DNA of 10,319 nucleotides. It comes from an uncultured Thermomicrobiales bacterium. GTDB lineage: Bacteria; Chloroflexota; Chloroflexia; Thermomicrobiales; UBA6265. A program made the translations under genes and the position numbers. Positions within the stretch are counted from its first letter, which is position 1. Each line of letters opens with the position of its first letter. Shown here in pieces: positions 1 to 5,588 of the stretch. Where the stretch lies: positions 1-10,319 of the forward strand of contig CADCWJ010000866.1 in NCBI GenBank assembly GCA_902806365.1, in the 5' to 3' direction. The notes beneath the pieces are model-generated. The model ran no database searches. It worked only from the letters and a program-made list of their open reading frames with translations, and was not told the DNA's origin.

Positions 1-423
1 AGCACCGTGTTCGGCGTCCGCATGGAGGGTCAGGCGATCAGCTTCGTCCGTTTCCAGAACGACATCATGGGCCTCCTGACAACCAGCAATGAAGAGGGGT
101 GGCCACTGGTGACCCGAATCGTCGGGACCGACGGGATGATCGAGGCGGCGCTCCGGCAGGATCCACTACGGGTGTGGGCGCGTGGCAAGGGCGAGTGGGA
201 AACCGTCGAGCTCGAAGGCGACCGGTCGCTACAAGGCACGGTCGCACTCGGCGTCGTCGATCTCGTGGATGCGCTCAAGGAGGGCAGGGAACCGGAGCTG
301 TCATCGCACAAGGTAATGCGAGCGACCGAGCTGATCTTCGCCAGCTATGAGTCGGCCCGCCACGGTGGCCTTATCGACCTGCCGCTGACCGCCCCCGATG
401 TTGCAATTCTCGCGACCGAATAA
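1..423 (+). CDS. Gfo/Idh/MocA-family oxidoreductase, C-terminal fragment (5' end outside the window)
   Basis: The reading frame is open from the first base of the window and ends with TAA at 421-423, so this is the last ~140 residues of a longer gene. A GTG at 7 is in frame, but no ribosome binding site can be judged and the family is normally ~330-400 residues, so I treat the gene as truncated by the window edge. The visible part looks like the C-terminal alpha/beta domain of Gfo/Idh/MocA dehydrogenases: a segment like 'IVGTDGMIEA' (the usual 'v.Gt.G.ie' strand), then 'DLVDALKEGREPELSSHKVMRATELIFASYESARHG' ending in 'LPL', the typical closing helix where the substrate pocket is completed. 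The NAD(P)-binding Rossmann half and the EKP motif are not visible. Family members oxidise or reduce sugars, inositols and related polyols. The substrate cannot be told. The gene points away from the minus-strand cluster that follows, so the two are convergent. Confidence 0.75.
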   Translation, partial: STVFGVRMEGQAISFVRFQNDIMGLLTTSNEEGWPLVTRIVGTDGMIEAALRQDPLRVWARGKGEWETVELEGDRSLQGTVALGVVDLVDALKEGREPELSSHKVMRATELIFASYESARHGGLIDLPLTAPDVAILATE

Positions 424-540
424 ACGGTACGTGGCCAAGTCTATTTGCGAACATCTCTTCATCGTCACCGGAAGAGGCTGGCTCGACAGCTGATGCCCGA
501 CGCGGGTTTCCTGATGAAGATGCCCGCAGCGCTGGACCCC

Positions 541-562
541 GATCGCTGTCGCTGTCGCGATC
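541..562. repeat. Small inverted repeat at the 3' end of the microprotein gene
   Basis: GATCGC (541-546) and GCGATC (557-562) are perfect inverted arms around a 10-base loop (547-556) rich in TGTC repeats. The right arm reaches into the stop codon of the microprotein gene at 561-563. It could form a 3'-end hairpin on the minus-strand transcript. No T-run follows, so it is not a classical intrinsic terminator, and 6-bp arms can arise by chance. Confidence 0.3.
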
Positions 563-707
563 AGAAGAGGTTCAGAACGACGTTGAGGACGATGGTCAGC
601 ACGACCGAGACCAAGAGGGAAACGAGCAGACAACCGGGAGAGCATCCATACACCTGCACCCTGCCATCCCGGAAGCTGCGCGGGCCAAACATCGACCGCC
701 TGTTCAT
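561..707 (-). CDS. 48-residue single-span membrane microprotein with a GCSPGC motif
   Basis: This small frame runs from ATG at 707 to TGA at 561-563. About 10 bases before the ATG is a purine-rich AAAGGGAC that can serve as ribosome binding site. The product begins with a basic, Arg-rich stretch (residues 1-17), then YGCSPGC (20-26), then one very hydrophobic segment (about 27-47, rich in Leu/Val with two Asn) running to the C-terminus. Short proteins of this design, a basic head followed by 'YGC.PGCLL.S...S..LT..LN' and a membrane helix, are, as I recall, common unnamed products in Actinobacteria and Chloroflexota. No function is known to me. The frame extends upstream to an ATG at 830, but that start would translate one arm of the large hairpin, so I chose the internal start. 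It lies 208 bp beyond the DUF3618-like gene on the same strand and may be an outlying member of that cluster. Confidence 0.6.
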   Translation of the reverse strand: MNRRSMFGPRSFRDGRVQVYGCSPGCLLVSLLVSVVLTIVLNVVLNLF

Positions 708-781
708 GCCTTTGTCCCTTTCTGTCCGTGTTCCCTGGCCCGCACTGGCCTCTCCGTTGAGCGCATCAGCGGCGAGAACCC

Positions 782-835
782 CGCACATGACTACGACGGT
801 GCGCTTCATCAGCTGCACCGTCGTAGTCATGTGCG
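782..835. repeat. Perfect 21-bp inverted repeat (large hairpin)
   Basis: Bases 782-802 and 815-835 are perfect reverse complements (21 of 21), separated by a 12-base loop (803-814). The arms begin CGCACATGACTACGACGG on the left. The element lies between the 3' end of the DUF3618-like gene (stop at 916) and the microprotein gene (start at 707), in non-coding DNA. A smaller hairpin (GGTTGA 852-857 with TCAACC 864-869) lies just beside it. Neither is followed by a T-run on either strand, so a textbook Rho-independent terminator is not supported. A terminator of another kind, an mRNA-stabilising 3' structure, or a small mobile or REP-like element are all possible. I see no flanking direct repeats. 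Confidence 0.85.
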
Positions 836-915
836 TCCTGAAGCCTCAGCCGGTTGAAGAGTCTCAACCTGATGACACAGTCGCCTCGCGACGGAAAGCG
901 AATGCGCCGCGGCCT

Positions 916-2175
916 CTATTCTTCGGGGGTGAGGCCCTGGTACTTCGCTTCCTTCTCGACCGCTGTACCGGCCTCGGTGGCTACCTTCTGGACCTTTTCG
1001 ACCAGATCCTGCGCGCCCGTCTGGGCCTTCTCCATCAGCTTGTCGCGGGATTCCCCAAAGACCTGCGTCTCGCGCTGGGAGACCGGAACCGCCATACCGG
1101 CCGCGCTGCCCACGGCAACGGCGACCATGCCCATGGCGAGCGGCTTCTCCTTGAGCGTCTGCCGCAGGCGTGTCGAAATCTGCGTCACCTGCTGCGTGAC
1201 AGTGGAGGCGGTTTCCTTCGCCTGGCCCGTAACTGCGGACGCAGTTTCCTTTGCCTGACCCGTCACGGCGGAAGCGGTTTCCTTCGCCTGGTCCGTCACG
1301 GCAGAAGCCGTCTGCTTGGCCTTGTCCGTCGTGGCCATACCGGTATCGGCAGAGTCACCACTCGTACTTCCGGACGTTTGACCTGTGTACGTCGGCGTGC
1401 TGAACGACATACCGGTGTCGGAGGTTCTCTCCGCGACGGTTTGCTCGCCCGAAGACGACGTGGATCCGCCGGCGGACTGGCTCTTGGCGCCGCCGCCCAT
1501 CCCGCTGCTCATCGCCATCCAACCTAGGCCAATGCCGGTCAGGGCCGCCGGGATGGGGTTCTGCTTGATCGTCGTCATCAGGGAGGTGCTGGCCTTCCTG
1601 GTCGACTCGGTCGTCGTCTGGGCTACCTGCTCAGCCTTTTCACTGGTTGTTTGAGCCAGCTGGCCGACCTTGTCACTTGTCGAATGTGCCATTCGTTCCA
1701 CCTTTCCTATGGTTGCGTCTCGGGTCACGTCTCTGGCCTGTGCGCCAAGCTCCCGAATTGCAGACTTCGCTTCGAGAATTGCGTGATCGATCGTCTGTTG
1801 AGCCAGCTCACGAGCCTGTTCGGTCACGCCGGGGAGCGTCGCCTTCAACTGCTCCATCGCGTGGTCCACAGCCTCGTTCACCGCTTGCTTGACATCATCC
1901 GTAACCTCTTTGGCGGTATCTTCCACATTCGCAACCGTCAGGCGATCCTGAATCTCCTCGATTGTGCTGCTCATGTGGGCGCGTGTGTGCTCAATATCCT
2001 CGGGAGCGACCTCCCCTTCGTCATATGTACCAGACGACGAAGTCGAGGCATCATTCGGATCGATATACACGTCGTCGATACTTGCGCCCTCACGGGTCGA
2101 TGCCATCGATATTCTGGTCTCCCGGACTCGACTGCGGTCGCCCCGAGATTCTATGTCGCCTGTTCCTTGATCCAT
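916..2175 (-). CDS. DUF3618-like membrane-associated protein with LEA/apolipoprotein-like 11-residue repeats
   Basis: The product has 419 residues. ATG at 2175 follows AAGGAGG by 7 bases, which fixes the start; it lies 25 bases inside the end of the holin gene. An acidic N-terminus is followed by 'EDIEHTRAHMSSTIEEIQDRL' (59-79), which resembles the DUF3618 signature in which a TR..L..T...L helix precedes a membrane anchor. A long helical region (80-200) rich in Ala, Gln, Thr and Lys follows, then 'QNPIPAALTGIGLGWM' (205-220), a short hydrophobic segment. Residues 286-329 are four tandem 11-residue repeats (AKETASAVTGQ type), as in LEA and apolipoprotein-like amphipathic helices. A second hydrophobic segment (345-366, 'EKPLAMGMVAVAVGSAAGMAVP') leads into a charged helical tail containing 'GESRDKLMEKAQ'. 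Two 'N/KP.A...' anchors split by repeats is how I remember this family next to holin-like genes. The function is unknown; an envelope-associated or stress-related scaffold is inference. Confidence 0.8.
   Translation of the reverse strand: MDQGTGDIESRGDRSRVRETRISMASTREGASIDDVYIDPNDASTSSSGTYDEGEVAPEDIEHTRAHMSSTIEEIQDRLTVANVEDTAKEVTDDVKQAVNEAVDHAMEQLKATLPGVTEQARELAQQTIDHAILEAKSAIRELGAQARDVTRDATIGKVERMAHSTSDKVGQLAQTTSEKAEQVAQTTTESTRKASTSLMTTIKQNPIPAALTGIGLGWMAMSSGMGGGAKSQSAGGSTSSSGEQTVAERTSDTGMSFSTPTYTGQTSGSTSGDSADTGMATTDKAKQTASAVTDQAKETASAVTGQAKETASAVTGQAKETASTVTQQVTQISTRLRQTLKEKPLAMGMVAVAVGSAAGMAVPVSQRETQVFGESRDKLMEKAQTGAQDLVEKVQKVATEAGTAVEKEAKYQGLTPEE
1189..1320 (-). repeat. Four tandem 33-bp coding repeats (11-residue units)
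   Basis: On the minus strand, residues 286-329 of the DUF3618-like protein are four consecutive 11-residue units: AKQTASAVTDQ, AKETASAVTGQ twice, and AKETASTVTQQ. The DNA copies are similar but not identical. They keep the reading frame, and the differences fall mainly at third codon positions, which points to selection on the protein. The 11-residue period matches an amphipathic helix of the LEA-group-3 or apolipoprotein type. Confidence 0.9.
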
Positions 2176-2549
2176 TCCTGGTCCTCCTTAAGCGTTTCTA
2201 TGGTTTGCCGCGGCAGCAGGTCAGCGTTCTTGAGTGCGGTCCTGCCCCGGGCGACAAGTACGAGGCCCACCCCAAGGAAGACCAGGGTCACTATCAAGGC
2301 AGCCAGCCAGGATGGCAGCCCCAGTGCTCCCAGGCCAAGAATCAACGTGGCGATCAGCGCCAGTGTGCTGGTAAGAACGAGGACCCCGCCAACAACGAGC
2401 ATCCCGATGTTCTTTCCAACCTGCACCGCACTGTGCGTCAGCTCGCTCTTGGCGAGTTGAATCTCCTGCCGGACGAGCGTGCTCGTGTCCTGCGCGAGAT
2501 CGCCAAAAAGTTCACCGAGAGAGCGCTCTCTCTGAGGCTCTTTCGCCAT
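2151..2549 (-). CDS. Phage holin family protein (actinobacteriophage holin superfamily III type), two-span membrane protein
   Basis: The product has 132 residues. It opens with the family's cytosolic helix 'SLGELFGDLAQDTSTLVRQEIQLAKSEL' (10-37), in which the 'D...LVRQE..LAK.E' pattern is the best-conserved part of the PF07332-type family. Two hydrophobic segments follow (about 48-74 and 79-100) joined by a short 'LGLPSW' turn, then a charged tail with 'LPRQTIETLKEDQEWIKEQ' (111-130), also typical. Despite the name, chromosomal copies are not linked to lysis, and their role in the inner membrane is unknown. ATG at 2549 shares one base with the TAA of the gene before it (TAATG), which predicts translational coupling. 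Its own end overlaps the next gene by 25 bases. No phage genes lie nearby, so this is part of a resident holin-like/DUF3618 cluster and not prophage lysis machinery. Confidence 0.88.
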   Translation of the reverse strand: MAKEPQRERSLGELFGDLAQDTSTLVRQEIQLAKSELTHSAVQVGKNIGMLVVGGVLVLTSTLALIATLILGLGALGLPSWLAALIVTLVFLGVGLVLVARGRTALKNADLLPRQTIETLKEDQEWIKEQAT

Positions 2550-3361
2550 TACCGATCCCCTGTGCCCGACGTGGAGCCCTTGGCGGAGTCATCGAAGTCG
2601 GGGACGACGATCTCGTCTTCGAAGATCATCGTGTCGTCGGATTCGAATGGTGCATCCATTGATGCCTCGATGGCGGCGTTCTCTTCCATGGATGGGTAGG
2701 CGGTGGTGTAGTCCAGATCGGTGGTTTCCGAGGTCGACGTCGACATGTCGGGCATGTCGGTCATTGGAGGCAAGGTGGACATCGATCGCGCCACTTCGGC
2801 AGGGGAGGGAGTCGACGAGAACGCCGTGTCACTTGACGACTGCTCTTGCTGTCTTTCGGCGGCTTGGTCTTCCTGCTTCTTGGCGGCCTGCTCTTCCTGC
2901 TTCTTGGCGGAGCTAGCGAAGAACCGGGCGCCCAGGAATCCGAGGGTCGCGGCACCGGCGACAAAGAGTACCGGCTGCTTCTGCGCAACCTGCTTTGTCT
3001 CCTCGATCAACTTGTCGACATCCTGATCGCGGATCGAGCTGGACCATCCTTCAAGCCGGTCGGCCACGCCCGTGATGGCATCCGCCGTGCCGGTCTTGTC
3101 TTGCCCCCGAACGGTATCCCCCGCGGTCCTGAGCAGCTTGGTCGCCATATCCAGTGTGCTCGTAACGGTTTCAAGGCGGGAGGCCAGTTGGGTCGACGCC
3201 TGCTCCTTGACCTGGCTCGTCACCTGATCCTTGAGACCGACCACGGTCTCCTGAACCTGCCCGGCTGCCTCGGCCACATCCGTTGAGTTCCCCGACCCCT
3301 CGACGCTCGTGCTGCTGTCGTTCTTCTTCGTGGCCTTCGACTGCTTGTCTGACGCTGCCAT
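2549..3361 (-). CDS. Single-span membrane protein of the holin/DUF3618 cluster, with acidic C-terminal tail
   Basis: The product has 270 residues. ATG at 3361 has GGGAGG 7 bases upstream. A Lys/Ser-rich start is followed by a helical region (30-85) and 'ADAITGVADRLEGWSSSIRDQDVDKLIEETKQVAQKQP' (93-130), leading into one membrane helix (130-150, 'VLFVAGAATLGFLGARFFASS'). This matches a pattern I know from unnamed proteins next to holin-like and DUF3618 genes, where 'ADR.E..S..LR..D...L...V...AR..P..F..GA...G...ARF..SS' precedes a low-complexity tail. After the helix come two copies of KKQE(E/D)QAA (153-168), then a Ser/Thr/Pro/Met-rich and finally acidic stretch (177-270) that looks disordered. 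It is probably the first gene of the minus-strand operon, and its stop overlaps the next start as TAATG. The biochemical function is unknown. Confidence 0.8.
   Translation of the reverse strand: MAASDKQSKATKKNDSSTSVEGSGNSTDVAEAAGQVQETVVGLKDQVTSQVKEQASTQLASRLETVTSTLDMATKLLRTAGDTVRGQDKTGTADAITGVADRLEGWSSSIRDQDVDKLIEETKQVAQKQPVLFVAGAATLGFLGARFFASSAKKQEEQAAKKQEDQAAERQQEQSSSDTAFSSTPSPAEVARSMSTLPPMTDMPDMSTSTSETTDLDYTTAYPSMEENAAIEASMDAPFESDDTMIFEDEIVVPDFDDSAKGSTSGTGDR
2868..2910 (-). repeat. Two tandem copies of a 24-bp coding repeat
   Basis: Bases 2868-2886 and 2892-2910 are identical over 19 positions with a period of 24 bases. On the minus strand they encode two consecutive KKQE(E/D)QAA units just after the membrane helix of the 270-residue protein. 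This is a simple in-frame duplication that extends a charged juxtamembrane helix. Confidence 0.8.
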
Positions 3362-3433
3362 GGAATGTCCTCCCGGAACAGATACATGAATGAGCTAATT
3401 TTGATCGAGACCCTCGCGCCTCCGCTGCCACCC

Positions 3434-3459
3434 GGACGCACATATCGCCGTGTGCGTCC
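3434..3459. repeat. Perfect 9-bp inverted repeat in the divergent intergenic region
   Basis: GGACGCACA (3434-3442) and TGTGCGTCC (3451-3459) are perfect inverted arms around an 8-base centre (3443-3450). The element lies 73 bases upstream of the minus-strand operon start and about 190 bases upstream of the esterase start on the other strand. An operator for a dimeric regulator or a leader hairpin for the minus operon are both possible. A second, shorter inverted repeat (ATGGCAC 3479-3485 with GTGCCAT 3491-3497) sits beside it. I found no clear -10/-35 pair on either strand in 3362-3646, so the promoters of both transcripts remain unplaced. Confidence 0.45.
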
Positions 3460-3646
3460 TAGGCCTTGCAGCTTCCTTATGGCACATGCCGTGCCATGCC
3501 TTTCAAATACGGTTAACGACATCACCCTGTACGACCGCGGAATAACACCTGGAAACGGACGACCGGGGATAATCGTGCCTGAGAACGGTCACTCGCCATC
3601 GCTTGCTTGCACGAGCGCCGTGTACCGCCATCGGGAGGATCGATTC

Positions 3647-4492
3647 GTGGCAACTCGTATCCAGGACACCGGATTCACGTCGTCCATTCCGCTCTGGCCG
3701 CCTGGTTCCCCGGAACCTGGCGGGATCGGCTCCACCGCGCACGCCAACTCACCATGCATCACGCCGTATCTTTCCGGCGCCGGCAATGGGAGGGGAGCCG
3801 TTATCGTCTGCCCCGGTGGCGGGTACGCGCTACACGCCGATCATGAAGGCGAACCGGTCGCGCGATGGCTGAACCGGATCGGGCTGGCTGCGTTCGTCCT
3901 CAACTATCGGGTCGCGCCGCATCGCCATCCCGCGCCGCTGCGGGACGCCCAGCGCGCGATCCGGCTCGTGCGCCATACATCCGTCGAGTGGAACCTCGAT
4001 TCCGGTCGGATTGCCATCCTGGGCTTTTCCGCCGGCGGGCACCTGGCCGCGACTGCCGCCACGACGTGGGACCATGGCGACCCCAATGCGAGCGATGAGG
4101 TCGAACGATCGAGCAGCCGCCCCGACGCGCTCGTTCTCGGCTACCCGGTAATCTCGTTCGGAGCATGCGCGCACCCCGGCTCGATGCGCAATCTTGTCGG
4201 AGACAATCCATCGCCGCGGCTTCGGCGGCGGCTCTCCGCGGAAAATCGGGTGAATCCCGAGACGCCGCCCACCTTTCTCTGGCACACGGCCGACGACCCG
4301 GCGGTGTCCGTTGAGCACAGCCTCCTGTTCGCCGGCGCCCTCGAGCGGCACCGCGTTCCCTTTGCGCTTCACGTCTTTCCCCATGGTGCGCATGGTCTCG
4401 GGCTCGCGGAGGATGATCCCGAGGTCCGCACATGGACCTCGCACTGCGCCCGGTTCCTGGCCGATGCTGCCGGGCGGTCCGGCAGGGGATGA
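3647..4492 (+). CDS. Alpha/beta-hydrolase, acetyl(xylan) esterase-like
   Basis: I chose GTG at 3647 because GGGAGG lies 8 bases upstream and because homologous sequence begins about there; the frame stays open upstream to 3365, but that part has no family character. The product has 281 residues. 'AVIVCPGGGYALHADHEGEPVARWLNRIGLAAFVLNYRVAP' (51-91) is the oxyanion-hole strand and 'GGGY' loop of the small esterase group that includes acetylxylan esterases and BD-FAE. 'RIAILGFSAGGHLA' (121-134) holds the nucleophile elbow with Ser128. 'FLWHTADDPAVSVEHS' (210-225) supplies the catalytic Asp (216 or 217), and 'FPHGAHGLGLA' (244-254) the catalytic His249. The triad is complete. It should hydrolyse small acyl esters, plausibly acetyl groups on plant polysaccharide fragments, which fits the downstream GH10 and sugar-binding genes. 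No signal peptide is visible, so it is probably cytoplasmic. The exact substrate is inference. Confidence 0.85.
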   Translation: MATRIQDTGFTSSIPLWPPGSPEPGGIGSTAHANSPCITPYLSGAGNGRGAVIVCPGGGYALHADHEGEPVARWLNRIGLAAFVLNYRVAPHRHPAPLRDAQRAIRLVRHTSVEWNLDSGRIAILGFSAGGHLAATAATTWDHGDPNASDEVERSSSRPDALVLGYPVISFGACAHPGSMRNLVGDNPSPRLRRRLSAENRVNPETPPTFLWHTADDPAVSVEHSLLFAGALERHRVPFALHVFPHGAHGLGLAEDDPEVRTWTSHCARFLADAAGRSGRG

Positions 4493-4574
4493 GGCGCCCG
4501 GGCCCGTCTCCCGCCCGCGGCCGTGATGTACGATCGGACCAGAGAACTGGCCATGACAAGCGAAGGACGGGGAA

Positions 4575-5381
4575 GTGACGGCAGCGATACGGCGTGACGA
4601 CGATGGCGGTAGCGCAATTGACAAGGACGAAATCCGGCGCCTGCGCGGGTACAACGTCATCGTCGGGCTGATCCATCTCGCCCAGGGCATCGCAATGGTG
4701 GCGCTCAGTACCGATTTCACACTCCCGGTCACGCGCGGGTTCCTGACCGGGCCGCCGGGCACGGATCCCGCGCAGGAGGCATGGTTCGATGTCCCGCTCG
4801 GTCCGGCGGTCGCGGCGTTCCTTTTCCTGGCGGCGCTGGACCATCTGTTGATGGCGACACCGGGTGTATCCCGCTGGTACACCGGGATGCTCACCAACGA
4901 GCGGAACGATGCCCGCTGGATCGAGTATTCGGTCAGCGCCTCGCTCATGATCGTGCTGATTGCGATGATCAGCGGGGTCTCGGACATCGCGGCCCTGGTC
5001 GCGATCGGCGGGGTCAATGCCTGCATGATCTTCTTCGGGCTCGTCCACGAGCGGATCAACCGCGCGAGCGCGGGACGAGCCGACTGGATGGCCTACATCT
5101 TCGGCTGCTTCGCCGGGGCCGTCCCCTGGGCGATCGTCGCGCTTCAGCTTGCCTCGTCAGAAGCCCGGGCTCCGGAGGGTGGCCCACCGACCTTCGTCTA
5201 CGGAATCGTCGTCTCGCTTTTCCTGCTCTTCAACACGTTCGCGGTCAACATGGTGCTGCAATACCGGCGCGTTGGCCCATGGCGCTCGTATCTTTTCGGC
5301 GAGCGCGCCTACATCCTGCTCAGCCTGATTGCCAAGTCCGCGCTCGCCTGGCAAGTCTTCGCCAACGTTCTCGTCGGCTGA
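4575..5381 (+). CDS. Heliorhodopsin (retinal-binding seven-helix membrane protein)
   Basis: The product has 268 residues. GTG at 4575 follows AAGGAC by 6 bases. Seven hydrophobic segments lie near 25-46, 75-94, 113-134, 138-157, 170-192, 206-230 and 239-265. Helix 3 carries 'ARWIEYSVSASLMIVLIAMISGVSDI' (113-138), where Glu117 corresponds to the heliorhodopsin Schiff-base counterion. Helix 7 carries 'GERAYILLSLIAKSALAWQVFANVL' (242-266), with Lys254 as the retinal-binding lysine and Ser250 one turn before it. His34 and His90 fall where heliorhodopsins keep their two intramembrane histidines. 'FLLFNTFAVNMVLQYRRVG.W..YLFGER' in helix 6 and the following loop is also family-specific and unlike type-1 pumps. 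Heliorhodopsins sit with the N-terminus in the cytoplasm, have slow photocycles and are thought to be sensors or regulators, not pumps. It is 82 bp after the esterase and 207 bp before the oxidoreductase. No retinal-synthesis gene is in the window. Confidence 0.95.
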   Translation: MTAAIRRDDDGGSAIDKDEIRRLRGYNVIVGLIHLAQGIAMVALSTDFTLPVTRGFLTGPPGTDPAQEAWFDVPLGPAVAAFLFLAALDHLLMATPGVSRWYTGMLTNERNDARWIEYSVSASLMIVLIAMISGVSDIAALVAIGGVNACMIFFGLVHERINRASAGRADWMAYIFGCFAGAVPWAIVALQLASSEARAPEGGPPTFVYGIVVSLFLLFNTFAVNMVLQYRRVGPWRSYLFGERAYILLSLIAKSALAWQVFANVLVG

Positions 5382-5588
5382 CGCGGCGCGTACGACCCCG
5401 GAATACCAACTTTCGCGTGGCTTCGCCGCTGGTGACAGAGGGTGATACCCGCTCCCACGACAAGCAGCCTCCAGGTTCTTTACGGCCTTGCCTGCTTCAT
5501 GTTTATTGTGAGGCTCCGGTCGGTCGGCAACGATTCGACGCGGACGTCGTCTGCCTTCCGCGATTGCGATTGGAGAGGAATCGATCTG
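5382..5588 (+). promoter_or_regulatory. 207-bp spacer with a weak promoter candidate for the second Gfo/Idh gene
   Basis: Between the heliorhodopsin stop and the oxidoreductase start, the best sigma-70-like match is TTTACG (5479-5484), 17 bases, TTTATT (5502-5507), each 4 of 6 against consensus. A strong ribosome binding site, GGAGAGG at 5572-5578, lies 10 bases before the ATG at 5589. No LacI-type operator like those upstream of the GH10 and binding-protein genes is present. The promoter call is weak, and the gene could instead be read through from upstream. Confidence 0.25.

Noticed and set aside
782..835. Rho-independent terminator
   Set aside because: The stem is strong, but neither side is followed by a run of T on the relevant strand, and the loop is long, so I list it only as an inverted repeat.
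1189..1320. 33-bp repeats as a CRISPR array
   Set aside because: The units are contiguous with no unique spacers, differ from one another, and encode an in-frame 11-residue protein repeat.
445..1527. Long open frame of 360 codons on the plus strand
   Set aside because: It lies mostly opposite the DUF3618-like gene, is rich in Arg/Gly/His as expected of an antisense shadow in GC-rich DNA, reads through the large hairpin, and shows no family motif.
2151..2549. Prophage lysis gene
   Set aside because: The holin-like family is common as a chromosomal gene, the neighbours are DUF3618-type proteins, and there is no endolysin, integrase or structural phage gene in the window.
4553..4597. Short upstream ATG frame before heliorhodopsin
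   Set aside because: It encodes only 14 residues in a different frame before a stop; no evidence of a leader peptide. The GTG at 4575 has the better ribosome binding site and family fit.
3830..5059. 409-codon open frame on the minus strand
   Set aside because: It is opposite the esterase and heliorhodopsin genes, both with complete family motifs, and has no domain of its own.
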